The notes beneath the pieces are model-generated. The model saw only the letters and a list, made by a program, of their open reading frames with translations, did not search any database and had not been told where the DNA came from. The position numbers were made by a program, and so were the translations under genes. From Porphyrobacter sp. (lineage in GTDB: Bacteria > Pseudomonadota > Alphaproteobacteria > Sphingomonadales > Sphingomonadaceae), in contig JAKFWB010000275.1 of NCBI GenBank assembly GCA_021732945.1, positions 1 through 21,133 of the forward strand: a stretch of DNA of 21,133 nucleotides. Reading direction: 5' to 3'. Of this stretch, positions 1-8,600 are shown one piece after another. Each line of letters starts with the position of its first letter. Position 1 is the first letter of the stretch.

Positions 1-92
1 TGTGGGGAGTCATGATGTGGTTTGGCATTTCCTGCCGGGTGCCACCGACCGAGCAGCCGGAAAGCGATGATCGCGTTCTGTGCAGTGTTCAT
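1..92 (-). CDS. Start of an unidentified gene cut by the window edge
   Basis: An ATG at 92-90 overlaps the stop of the preceding gene as ATGA, and the frame stays open to the window edge. The visible 30 residues begin MNTAQNAIIAFRLLGRWHPA. The ATGA overlap repeats the coupling seen between the two genes before it, so this is probably the third gene of the repC operon. Too little protein is present to name it. A short aliphatic stretch at the start (AIIAFRLLG) could belong to a membrane or amphipathic segment, but that is a guess. No separate ribosome binding site is needed if translation is coupled. Confidence 0.5.
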   Translation of the reverse strand, partial: MNTAQNAIIAFRLLGRWHPAGNAKPHHDSP

Positions 93-724
93 GTGACGTC
101 TCCGCCAAATATGTTGGGGTTTCCGGCCCGGTCGAAATCCAGGCCCGACATCGGGGTCGCTGGAGGCTCCGCCTCCCGGTTCAGTTCGGCGCAGAACCGC
201 TGGTAAAAGCCGTAGCTTAGCCGCTCGAACGGTGCGGCATTCGGGATCGTCTGGACGATTGGCAGGGGGTCATCGCCGATGGGTGCCCCACGGAGTGACC
301 CGACAATGGCCGCCCTTTCGTAGGCGTGGAGGACGAAGTCGCAGAAGGCGGCCCCGTCGAGCCGCGTCAACATGCCAGCAATGACCCGGGCATCTGGAGT
401 GGTACAATGCTGCTCGACCAGTTGCCTGACCGGATCGTACCAATGGTCGAAATGGCTGACCCAGCTTTCCAGCCACACAGGCCAAAGAACCTGGTCGCCA
501 GGAACTGGAAGTTGATCGCAGACCTCGTCTGCGGTGAGATCGTACATCCCCTCGAACGCCGCTGGCAGGGCAGCGAAAATGGGCTGCGGGTCAATGTCGC
601 GCATCAGGATCGCGGCGGCATGGCGCCAGCTCAAAACGGGGTCCCGCCCGGGCTTGTAGGACGGCCACCAGATGTTGCCCGCCTCCAGCTCCTCCCACAG
701 GCTTGTGGTTCGCGTTTGTGTCAT
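89..724 (-). CDS. Hypothetical protein coupled to repC (211 aa)
   Basis: I do not recognise this protein. It starts at the ATG at 724, which overlaps the repC stop as ATGA, with GGGGAGGTG about 6 nt upstream; a longer in-frame reading to 1015 would lie inside repC and is rejected. The protein is acidic and tryptophan-rich (LWEELEAGNIWWPSYKPG near the N-terminus, then VLWPVWLESWVSHFDHWYDP around residues 100-120). It has no signal peptide, membrane segment or metal-binding motif that I can see. It sits between a replication initiator and another ATGA-coupled gene, so it probably belongs to the maintenance or transfer functions of the mobile element. Function is unknown. Confidence 0.75.
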   Translation of the reverse strand: MTQTRTTSLWEELEAGNIWWPSYKPGRDPVLSWRHAAAILMRDIDPQPIFAALPAAFEGMYDLTADEVCDQLPVPGDQVLWPVWLESWVSHFDHWYDPVRQLVEQHCTTPDARVIAGMLTRLDGAAFCDFVLHAYERAAIVGSLRGAPIGDDPLPIVQTIPNAAPFERLSYGFYQRFCAELNREAEPPATPMSGLDFDRAGNPNIFGGDVT

Positions 725-1899
725 GGCTGCACCTCCCCAGAGAGCTTCGCCAGGGCCGAAAGGCATGCACCTGCAAAGCTGTGACCGGTTCTGGGGGCTG
801 ACACCTCCGTTTCGAACTGACGGTCCGGCAAGCTCCCCTCTGGATAGCCCTTGGCTGCCTTGATCATGGGTAAGAGGCTGGAGGCGTTCCGCAGCAGCCC
901 GCTCAGGCATTTCCTGCCTAACCGTGCTCGGTAGCGGTGATCGCGTGGCAATCGCGCGTTGCGGTCTATGACGAGGACGCAAAGCGCCGCACGCTCGCGC
1001 CCCAGCCTTTCGCATGCCTCAGCCCAGGCCGGCTGCGAGACATTGTGCCAACGACAGGCGATTGCCGACGCGTCGACAATGTCTGGCCAGCCCGGTGCCC
1101 GGTCGGACGGCAGCAGGCTCCGATAGTCTGCGCTCGCAAGGCCGACAGCCATTGCTGGTGAGACCTCGTCCGACTGGTCAACGCCAGTCACGCGCTTACG
1201 GTTTTTGGACGAGTCTTTGACAAGTATATCGGGTGCGAAGATTTCTTCCGTCCGGTGGGAAGATATGGTGCCACCAGACAGAACTTCCGGCTGCACCAAC
1301 AGTGCCTCGAGCATGGCCTTCAGGGCTCCCAGCTTTTCGACAGAGCTGATGCGGGACACGCGCCCTCGGGGCAGAATGCGCTCTGCCTCCTCGATTAATG
1401 CAGCTGCCTGCGTCGCTCTGATCTCGCGGCCGAGCATGACAACCTCGTGCCGAAGCGAAGCAGCCGCACGCTCATGCAGCTCCATCGCCTCAAGGCGGGC
1501 CTTCCAGCGGCCATAGCCATCGATCAGCGGACGCAGGCTTATCCCAGCGAGGCTGACGATGACGCCATCACGGCGCTGACCTGTGCGGCGCGCATGGGGA
1601 ACATGAGTCCGCTCGATGAACCCGCCGCGTTCAAGTTCGGCTTCAGCGTTGTGCAGGACCTTCGTTGAGATGCGCAGCGTCTGAGCCGTGGTTTGCGGTT
1701 GCTCCCACACCCCGCAAATCTTGCCACGCTCAAAGTCGGACGACCGGCAACCAAGGAGGTAGTGCTTCAGGACGCGCACTGCAGTCGCCGAGAGGTATTC
1801 CTCCCGGCATGTCCCGGTTGCGATCTTCTCGATCAGATCAGCCAGGTTGAAGTGGGTGACTCCGGGTGGAAGCCCCTCGTGTGCTAAAGAGATGCTCAT
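721..1899 (-). CDS. repC: RepC-like replication initiation protein
   Basis: Likely initiator of replication for a repABC-type replicon or a RepC-bearing integrative element; RepC proteins act in the cytoplasm by binding an origin usually located within repC itself. At 392 residues it matches the usual RepC length of about 400. The N-terminal third looks like a winged-helix region (QTTAQTLRISTKVLHNAEAELERGGFIER), followed by RRDGVIVSLAGISLRPLIDGY, which resembles the RepC signature (G.DLSPL). A C-terminal block contains ERAALCVLVIDRN and a basic stretch around DHRYRARLGRK, as in other RepC proteins. The ATG at 1899 has a good GGGAGGTG ribosome binding site. No repA or repB lies upstream within the 280 bases to the tRNA scar, so partition genes are absent here or lie elsewhere. 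The next gene starts on its stop codon. Confidence 0.75.
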   Translation of the reverse strand: MSISLAHEGLPPGVTHFNLADLIEKIATGTCREEYLSATAVRVLKHYLLGCRSSDFERGKICGVWEQPQTTAQTLRISTKVLHNAEAELERGGFIERTHVPHARRTGQRRDGVIVSLAGISLRPLIDGYGRWKARLEAMELHERAAASLRHEVVMLGREIRATQAAALIEEAERILPRGRVSRISSVEKLGALKAMLEALLVQPEVLSGGTISSHRTEEIFAPDILVKDSSKNRKRVTGVDQSDEVSPAMAVGLASADYRSLLPSDRAPGWPDIVDASAIACRWHNVSQPAWAEACERLGRERAALCVLVIDRNARLPRDHRYRARLGRKCLSGLLRNASSLLPMIKAAKGYPEGSLPDRQFETEVSAPRTGHSFAGACLSALAKLSGEVQP

Positions 1900-1924
1900 G
1901 ACGCACCTCCCGCAAGGATTGCCC

Positions 1925-1953
1925 TTGCGCCCGATTCTCCGGTCGCGTAAATA
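1925..1953 (+). promoter_or_regulatory. Sigma70-like promoter for an antisense RNA to the repC leader
   Basis: TTGCGC (1925-1930) and TAAATA (1948-1953) are separated by 17 nt on the plus strand, opposite the repC leader. Transcription would start near 1960 and run into the terminator at 1984-2019. There is no plus-strand coding gene here, so the product would be a short RNA. Confidence 0.45.
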
Positions 1954-1959
1954 AGAGAA

Positions 1960-2019
1960 ATAGCCGAACCGCTATAGATATTGCCGCCGCGAAGGGTGCC
2001 AGCCCTTCCGGCGGTTTTT
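1960..2019 (+). ncRNA. Putative antisense RNA (ctRNA-like) controlling repC
   Basis: A promoter at 1925-1953 and an intrinsic terminator at 1984-2019 define a predicted transcript of about 60 nt, antisense to the repC mRNA leader about 60 to 120 nt before its start codon. In repABC plasmids a small counter-transcribed RNA of this size, placed upstream of repC and ending in a terminator hairpin, represses RepC synthesis and sets incompatibility. The sense leader can also form a small ATAGC/GCTAT hairpin at about 1960-1975, close to the predicted 5' end of the RNA. Position, orientation and size are seen in the sequence; the function is inferred from repABC systems. Confidence 0.45.
1984..2019 (+). 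terminator. Rho-independent terminator upstream of repC, plus-strand direction
   Basis: CCGCC then GAAGGG pairs with CCCTTC then GGCGG, with a small internal bulge and a TGCCAG loop, followed by TTTTT. The T-run is on the plus strand only, so it ends transcripts running against repC. It is the best-formed intrinsic terminator in the window. Confidence 0.75.
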
Positions 2020-2109
2020 CGTTCTTGGTCTGGCGGCCTGCCCACTGGCTTCGTAGCGCGCCAATTCCGACCAAACATGCACGTTTTCAGGGGGCTCAAA
2101 GTGCCCACT

Positions 2110-2157
2110 CGTACAAATCGCGTACAGCCAGCCTCGTACAGAAGGCTGTTTCTACAA
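2110..2157. repeat. Three CGTACA repeats next to the tRNA scar
   Basis: CGTACA occurs at 2110-2115, 2121-2126 and 2135-2140, with a related CTACA at 2152-2156. A 6-bp inverted repeat, CAGCCT/AGGCTG at 2129-2134 and 2143-2148, overlaps the third copy. Short direct repeats 30 to 80 bp inside an attachment core are typical of the arm-type sites of tyrosine recombinases, which is the most likely reading; a regulator or replication iterons are alternatives. Confidence 0.35.
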
Positions 2158-2186
2158 GTAAAACAGCTAACTATCTGATTTAGTTG

Positions 2187-2237
2187 ACTCCCTTCACACG
2201 GGTGGGGTCACAGGTTCAATCCCTGTCGCGCCCACCA
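2187..2237 (+). other. 3' tRNA-Val(CAC) fragment, probable attachment-site scar
   Basis: The fragment reads as the 3' part of a tRNA. It has an anticodon arm CTCCC/GGGTG with loop TTCACAC (anticodon CAC), a variable region, a T arm ACAGG/CCTGT (2210-2214, 2222-2226) with loop TTCAATC, a 3' acceptor strand CGCGCCC (2227-2233), the discriminator A, and CCA at 2235-2237. No D arm or 5' acceptor strand precedes it, and one T-T mismatch lies in the anticodon stem. A truncated 3' copy with mobile genes on its upstream side is the standard outcome of integration into a tRNA 3' end, so this marks the border between element (left) and chromosome (right). It is not a functional tRNA gene. Confidence 0.75.
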
Positions 2238-2266
2238 TCTTTTCAAGTTTCGCGAAGAGATGGTGG
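2232..2266. repeat. 13-bp inverted repeat overlapping the tRNA CCA end
   Basis: CCACCATCTTTTC (2232-2244) pairs with GAAGAGATGGTGG (2254-2266) across a 9-nt loop, with one mismatch that becomes a G-U pair in RNA. The left arm contains the last bases of the tRNA scar. No T-run follows on either strand, so it is a poor terminator. It may be part of the recombination site or a remnant of the tRNA 3' processing region. The rest of 2267-2364 holds only a small CGGAC/GTCCG hairpin (2324-2336) and no recognisable gene. Confidence 0.5.
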
Positions 2267-2364
2267 TTGGTTCCATAGAAAAAAGCATGAGTAACGCCGT
2301 GTGAGCTTGGCTCCCGGGAAGTCGGACCTTGTCCGCTTGTGACCCCATCAAAATCAGATAGGCC

Positions 2365-5300
2365 CTAATTGATCCTCGCCCGCATGCGGATGGCAAATTG
2401 CCCTTGAGGCGATCCGTTCGGCAGGCTGCCTTTGGGATTCAGGCATACGTGGCGCACCTGCGGATCATATCCTGTCGCGGGCGTGTAGGTGCATTGCGCA
2501 AAGGATGTCGGCGCAGCGGCACTGCTGGAATATCGCAGATCATTCGCTGGCGTGAAGGAGAGCGTCGGCGTGTTGCTCTGAAATCCGACCACCCCGCCCA
2601 GCGCCGGGGTCACATCGTTGAAGAACGCATTGGCCGGATCGACCGCGATCGTCACGAAGATTGAGTCGGTATCGGTGCTGCCTGTGCCACCATTGCTGAC
2701 CGTGGTGGTCAGCAGGACATCATTGCCGGGCGTGGCGAAGGGGTTGCTGGCGGGCGGATCAAACACTTCCGACGTCAGGGCAACCGACAAGGCGGCAACT
2801 CCGTCGGCGGTGGCGGTGGCCGAGAATTCGGAGGTGATGTCCCATGCTCCGCCTGCGGTGCGCCGGGTGGTGGTGGCGGAAATGACATCGCCAATGCTGA
2901 CCGGTTCGAGCGTGGTGAGCGTGCCACTGTAGCTCTGCGCACCGCCCGCATGGGTGATGTCGACAGCCCCAAGATAGCGTTCACCCTCGCCAAAACCGGT
3001 CGGGTCGGCGGCGGCGCTGGCGAAGAACTCGATCCGGTAGCCGATGGCAGCAGCCGGGACGTCGAGGGTGAAATTGTAGGTCATCAGGTTCGCGCCGACG
3101 ACATTGGCTCGGATGGCTTCGGGGAAATTCAGCAGATCATTCGACGCGGCATCACCATCGCCCGCATCATTGAGGGTGATCCAGTTTTCATCCAGGTCAA
3201 TGCCGATAAGTCCGTTGGCGAAGATGCGGTTGCTGACCAGTGCGGCGCGGGTGTTGCTCAGAAAGACGGCGCCGTAGCCGGCATTGTTGCGGATGGTGTT
3301 GCCGATCACCTGTATATTGCTGCCGGTGGATTCCATCCTGATCCCCGAATTGACACCATTGGCGATGATGTTGCCTTGACCCGGCGCAGCGCCGCCGATC
3401 AGCACATTGGAATATTGCCGTGTCGGTCCCCCGGTGAACATCAGCGGCTCGACGCCATCGGCGGGAATGATCGCCGCGCCGCTGGCCCCCACGCCAAGGC
3501 TGTTGCCTTGAATCGTGACGCCGGTGGCCGCGCTGTCCCAGAGTTCGATCATCGCGCCTGCGTGCCCGCCGATCACATTGTTGCGGATGGTGATCCCGCT
3601 GAAATTTCCCAGGCTGAGGGCGACGGCATCTCTGGTGAAGACGTCCCCTCGCGACGCGTTGCTGACCCCCACATTGCCGCTCGCATCAGTGCCGATGAAA
3701 TTGCCATCGATGGTCAGGTTCGACACGGTGCCCTGGCTCAAGACCGCCTGAAAGCCGTTACGGGCGATGACGTTGCGGCCACCGGATGTGCCGTTCCCGA
3801 TGGTGACATTGCTCACCCCTCTCAGGAAAATGGCGTGATGCTGGTTCTCGAACGTGCCGCCGGTGATGCTGACCGCACCGATCGTGTTGCCCAGAATGGT
3901 CGCATTGCTCGATCCCTCCACCACGGCGATGCCGGAAAACCCATTGCCGCCGATCACATTGCCAAGGCCCGCTGCTGCACCGCCAATCGTCAAGCCGTTA
4001 ACGGCGGTTGCTCCGACCCCGTTCTGACCAGACCGCGCGATGACATTGCCCTGAATGGTGATGTTGGGCGTGTTGGTGAGCGATATCCCCTGATCGGTGC
4101 CGGTGATGGTGTTGCCTGCGCTGGCCGCATCGCCGCCGATCAGCACGTTGGCGATGCTGCCCGAAGGGAAGTGGATGCCATCCCCACCGCTGCGCAACAG
4201 CGCGGACAGATCGCGGGTGAATCCGATGATGTTGCGCTGGATGCGGATGGTGTCGGTCGCAGCGCTGACCTGATCGTCGGTCTCCAGCGCGAGCGCCGCG
4301 CTGGTGTTGCCCGAAATGAGGTTGCGGGTGATGTCGCGCCAGGTGGCGGTGCCTGTGAGATTGTTGATGCCCGTGCCATTGGCGCGTGCGGTTATCCCGG
4401 TGGTATCGGTGCCGATGAAGTTGCCGCGGATGGCGGTGTCGGTGCTGGTATCGATGGTAACCACGCCGACAGTCCCGTTGGCAGAAATGACATTGCCTTG
4501 ACCGGGACCAAGCCCGCCGATCCTCGCGCTGGCCCCATTCACCCACATACCTCTGGTGTTCCCGCCGTTGGTCCCATCGGCTAGCAGCCCCAGATAATTG
4601 CACTGGACGGTGGTCGTATTGCTGCTGGGCAATGATCGGATGGCGTTGGCAAAGGCTGTCACTGACAAGCCTCTGACAGTCTGATTGACACCGCCGAACC
4701 GGAACCCGTCAAACCCCGAAGCGCCACGCACATTGATCCGCAGGTCATGCCCGCTTCCCGTCCACAGATCACGGCATTGGGTGCCGGGCTGGGTCGTGCC
4801 GTCAATGGTCAGGCCGTTGGCAGTGATATCCGGCAGAGCAGAGGCCAGAGTAATGGCGTGCGGCCCCGCGCCGGAAATGGCAAAGCTGATGGTTGAAGCC
4901 GTGGTCTGTGTATTAGCGAACTGGATTGCATTGCGCAGCGATCCGCCCCCGCTGTCGTTGGTGTTGGTGACAACGAGCGGGTTAGTAACGCTGACCCTGA
5001 CATTGCGCAGCCCTACGATCTCCGCGCTGCCGCTTAGCGCAACCCACGCCACACTGGTGATCGTTATGCCTGCATTGACCGAAGCTTGATCAATCCTGAA
5101 ACCAGCAAAACTGCCCGGAGCCCCGGACGTTGTGGTCGGCCCGGTGATAGCGAAGGCCGCCCCGTTGCTCAGCCTCACTATCAATCGGGAACGTTGCCCG
5201 CCATCATTCCAGTCCCAGTACTCCAGTCCGAAGCCGAAAGCCCTTGCCGCCGGTGTGAAAGTTATTCGGCCATTGCCCTGACTAGCATCGGAAATGGCGG

Positions 5301-5637
5301 CGTAAATCCCCGGAAGTGCAGGCGGGGATGGGGTATAGGACATGCAGACGCTCAGGCTGGCGCAATAGGACGATGGGCCAAAAGCGCTGGTTCCCTGCGC
5401 CACCAGCGTAAACCCGCTCCACTGATCCGGGGTTGTGGTGGAAACCACCCGGTCAGTCGTGACGCTTGCAAAGCTTTCGACCGTGGTTGTCGACCCAGCG
5501 GCAGGCAAGGCCGCCGTATAGCCCGCCTCGGTTCCGTATGCGGTCAAGGTCTGGGCGGCCGCTGTTTGCGGCAGCACACAGCCGATCCATATCAAGATCG
5601 CGATGAAGAAAGCCCGCGCGGTCCGCATGCTCGGCAT
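2365..5637 (-). CDS. Secreted right-handed parallel beta-helix protein (1090 aa)
   Basis: Predicted exported protein and last gene of the five-gene operon. A signal peptide covers residues 1 to about 28 (hydrophobic FFIAILIWIGCVL, cleavage near TAAA/Q). Residues 30-215 form a domain with two close cysteines (YCASLSVCMSY). At about 221 the motif LVVTNTNDSGGGSLRNAI opens a long repeat region, as in many secreted beta-helix and adhesin-like proteins. From there to about 850 some fifteen degenerate turns carry G-N-x-I steps such as GNVIARSGQNGV, GNFIGTDASGN and GNIIANGVNSGI, typical of pectate-lyase-like beta-helices. The last 130 or so residues resemble a DUF11-like beta domain. No catalytic site is evident. 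The ATG at 5637 directly follows the upstream TAG with no gap and no clear ribosome binding site, so translation is probably coupled; a second ATG lies three codons on. Surface adhesin or polysaccharide binding are both possible. Confidence 0.8.
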   Translation of the reverse strand: MPSMRTARAFFIAILIWIGCVLPQTAAAQTLTAYGTEAGYTAALPAAGSTTTVESFASVTTDRVVSTTTPDQWSGFTLVAQGTSAFGPSSYCASLSVCMSYTPSPPALPGIYAAISDASQGNGRITFTPAARAFGFGLEYWDWNDGGQRSRLIVRLSNGAAFAITGPTTTSGAPGSFAGFRIDQASVNAGITITSVAWVALSGSAEIVGLRNVRVSVTNPLVVTNTNDSGGGSLRNAIQFANTQTTASTISFAISGAGPHAITLASALPDITANGLTIDGTTQPGTQCRDLWTGSGHDLRINVRGASGFDGFRFGGVNQTVRGLSVTAFANAIRSLPSSNTTTVQCNYLGLLADGTNGGNTRGMWVNGASARIGGLGPGQGNVISANGTVGVVTIDTSTDTAIRGNFIGTDTTGITARANGTGINNLTGTATWRDITRNLISGNTSAALALETDDQVSAATDTIRIQRNIIGFTRDLSALLRSGGDGIHFPSGSIANVLIGGDAASAGNTITGTDQGISLTNTPNITIQGNVIARSGQNGVGATAVNGLTIGGAAAGLGNVIGGNGFSGIAVVEGSSNATILGNTIGAVSITGGTFENQHHAIFLRGVSNVTIGNGTSGGRNVIARNGFQAVLSQGTVSNLTIDGNFIGTDASGNVGVSNASRGDVFTRDAVALSLGNFSGITIRNNVIGGHAGAMIELWDSAATGVTIQGNSLGVGASGAAIIPADGVEPLMFTGGPTRQYSNVLIGGAAPGQGNIIANGVNSGIRMESTGSNIQVIGNTIRNNAGYGAVFLSNTRAALVSNRIFANGLIGIDLDENWITLNDAGDGDAASNDLLNFPEAIRANVVGANLMTYNFTLDVPAAAIGYRIEFFASAAADPTGFGEGERYLGAVDITHAGGAQSYSGTLTTLEPVSIGDVISATTTRRTAGGAWDITSEFSATATADGVAALSVALTSEVFDPPASNPFATPGNDVLLTTTVSNGGTGSTDTDSIFVTIAVDPANAFFNDVTPALGGVVGFQSNTPTLSFTPANDLRYSSSAAAPTSFAQCTYTPATGYDPQVRHVCLNPKGSLPNGSPQGQFAIRMRARIN

Positions 5638-8600
5638 CTAGCGTGATATGGTTGCCGGATTCGGGAGCCGCGCATAGGGGTTTCCTCGCGAGTCGAGCCC
5701 CAGCGTGCTCGCATCAAACTTGAACCGGATCGCCGCGAACAGTCCCTGATCCAGCGCGCGGGATGCGCTGAAATCGGGATCGCGAAAGCCTGCGATATTG
5801 TAACCAAGGCTCAACAAAGCGCCCTCGGTCACGGCAAAGCTTGCCTGGGGGCCAAGGGCATAGCTGTAGCTGCCATCGGTCACATTGGCGCGGATGCTGG
5901 CGCTGCCGCCGATGTCGATCAGCTTGCTGAGGCCGAGCCGCAGATCGAGCCCGGCGAGCGCGGTGAACCCGGTGAGATCAAGCCCCTCCAACTGATCAAA
6001 GCTGTAGCGCGTGCCCAGAAACAGTCCGATTTCGCCGAACTGACCCGCGCCGCCTTGTCCGCGCGGTGACCAGTTAGCGGAAACGCTGCCGACCAGCCGC
6101 TGCGACAGGGCATCGCCTGTCAGGGTGAGCGCGGTCCGCCCGGCCGGGCCAAGTTCGCCCGCCACCGCGCCGCTGACCGCATCGCTGCGATATTCGATCC
6201 GCCCGAGCAGCGCGAAGTCCGATCCGTCCGGCCGGTGGGCGATAGTGATCCCGGCGTCGATGATTTCGCTCAGCGATCCGCCGGCCGTGGTACTGCGGGT
6301 CCACACCAGGTTGCTGCCGACCGCCCTGCCCTCGCCAATCTGGCGGATGACCGCAAAGGTCGCGCCCATGCGATCAGCAAATTGTCCGTCACGATACTCC
6401 GCGCGGCCATTGGCCGACCACGGCCCGCTGCGCCATGCGCCGGTCAGGGTGACGGCGGTAAAGTCCTCGAACAGGGTGCGATCCACACTGAGCGGCCCGC
6501 CATTGGCGATAGGCTGCGCGGGGTTGATGACGCTTTCGGGGGAAGGAGCATCGCCCAGCAGGCGGTTGCCATCAATGGTCGCGCCAAGCGTGAACGACGG
6601 GGAGATCGTGACGGTCTGGGCAAGGCCAAAGCCCGCCAGGCTTGCCCCTTGTGCCGCGCCATTTGATATCTGCCCCAAAGTGCCGCTGATCCGTCCGCTC
6701 TGCCACGGGGCCAGCTCAATCCCGCCGCGCAAGGTGCGTGCCTTGATCGCGCTGCCATCGGCGATTTCATAGGTGCCGGTCAGCCGCACATCGCGCGCCA
6801 GCGCATAGCGCAGGCCAAGCCGGTGCCGCGCCGGAAGGTCCAGCGCGCCCGCACTGCCGAGCGCGAAGCTGGAGTCCGCGCTGACTTCAAGGCTGTTCCC
6901 GAATAGCCTCTGCGTCGCGGACGTCTGGAGCAGCGTGGAAGCGGCGGAACCGCCATTGGCCAGCCGGTCATCGAAATGCGCCAACCCCAACCTTGCGTCG
7001 GTGGTGGGGGAGCGCCATGCCAACTCCACCTCGCCGCCGCGCCGCCGCGCCCGATCGGCCAGATTGTCATCTTGCAGCAGGGTGGCGATGGCGGAGATAT
7101 TCTCAGTGATCCGGTAGCGTGTATCCACCCCAATTTTGCGCCGCCCCGCCTCGGCGGCGCTTTGCTGGCCGATGCCGTAACGGGTCTGGATTGACCGGGC
7201 ATAGGCAACCACGTCCAGCGCGCCGGTCTGATGCTGGAGTTCGGCCAGCCAGGCATTGGCGGTGCTGCCATCCGCATCGCTGACGCCGATTTCGGCGCGG
7301 AGCTCGCTCGAAGCGCCAAGGCGCAACCGGGTGTCGGCGACAGCTACATTGGTGCGCGCCGCCGCGCCGCTCGCAGAATTGGCGTCGGTGATCGCGGTCG
7401 CGCCGATGCGGACTGCGCCATCATTGCGCGTCCATTCTGCCCTTACGCCAGCATTGGTCGCGCCGCCGCCTGCATGCCCGGTTTCATATTCGATGATGAT
7501 AATCTGCGGATTGAGATCGGGATCGCGCGACAAGATCGGCTCGCTGAAGGTGATCGTGCCGGACAGGATATCGATATTGTAGTCGATGAACCGGCTCAGG
7601 CTGCGCGATGCCACGATTACCTCCGACCGGAACCGGTCGCGCACTTCGATGGTCACACGCTCCGAATTGAACAGGATATCGCGGCTACCCAGCGTGTAAG
7701 GCCCGGACAGGCCGTTGCCCTGAAACTCGTCTCGCCGAAAGGTGCTGCCGATGCGTGCGCCGAAGGCCTCGGCCCGCACCTCGCCCAACTGCGCCGCCGC
7801 GCGCACGCCGGTAGCGGTGCGTTGGTAGCGGCCCAGCGAAGTCTGATCGAACGCGGTCTGGAAATCGCCATAGAGCGCGAAAAACGTGGCGCTTTCAATC
7901 CGCACATAGAGGCTTTCGCGTGTCGCAGCATCGAAGTGGCGCTGCGAAGCGTCGGCAAACACCGAGTAGTAGGCGGTCGGTTCAATCGCGCCCAGCAGCG
8001 GCTGATCCTCACGCTGCTTGGCGCTGTCATAGGCCAGCGTCAGCAGATATTTTCCCAGCACCCGCCCCTTGGCATACAGCGCCACACGGGCATTGCGGCC
8101 CAGATCGCTGTCGAAATTGTCGCCGCGCTCCATATTATCGGCAATGCTGCGCGCGCCCAGCGATGCTTCGCCGAGACCGACGATGGTCCATTCGACATCG
8201 CCGGGCACCACCCAGGCTTCGATCTCCTGACGGCGGCTGATATTCTCGTCGCTGAAATCAAAGGCCATGCGTAGCTGGCCGCTGATCATGGTGGGGGCAA
8301 GCTCGATCCGGGCCAGCCCCTCTTCGCCCGCGATCACCCAGCGCGCGCTGGCTTCACCGATACCGCTAAACTGGCGCAGCTGCTGCTGATCAATCTGCAC
8401 CGCGCTTTCGAAGGGGGCGTTGAGGATGAAGTTGCCTGACAGACCTTCGCGCACGGGGCGGCCATTGCGATCCGTGATGCGCACCACCACCACCGGACGG
8501 GTAACGCCGTCTGCCACCAGCAGCGATTGATCGGCCACCAGCTCCACCCTTGCGGGTTGCGAGGTGAAGAACACTTCGCGTTCCAGCCGGGCGTTGATCC

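Noticed and set aside
725..1015. N-terminal extension of the 211-aa protein to 308 residues
   Set aside because: The extension lies inside repC in another frame. The ATG at 724 has a strong ribosome binding site and the typical ATGA overlap.
1838..2108. Short minus-strand open frames upstream of repC
   Set aside because: They run through the terminator and the repC ribosome binding site, have no ribosome binding site of their own and show no recognisable composition. The antisense RNA unit explains the region better.
2187..2237. Complete tRNA-Val gene
   Set aside because: The D arm and 5' acceptor strand are missing upstream and the anticodon stem has a mismatch. Only the 3' part is present.
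3200..4500. Repeated short motifs in this stretch as a possible CRISPR array
   Set aside because: The repeats are degenerate, in frame and encode beta-helix turns (G-N-x-I). There are no constant repeats with unique spacers and no cas genes.
2950..4584. Long plus-strand open frame of 544 codons opposite the beta-helix gene
   Set aside because: It lies wholly antisense to a gene with a signal peptide and clear repeat structure. It has no ribosome binding site and its composition is that of a shadow frame in GC-rich repetitive DNA.
7231..8274. Plus-strand open frame of 347 codons opposite the barrel gene
   Set aside because: It is antisense to the barrel region, with low-complexity composition and no signal or domain.
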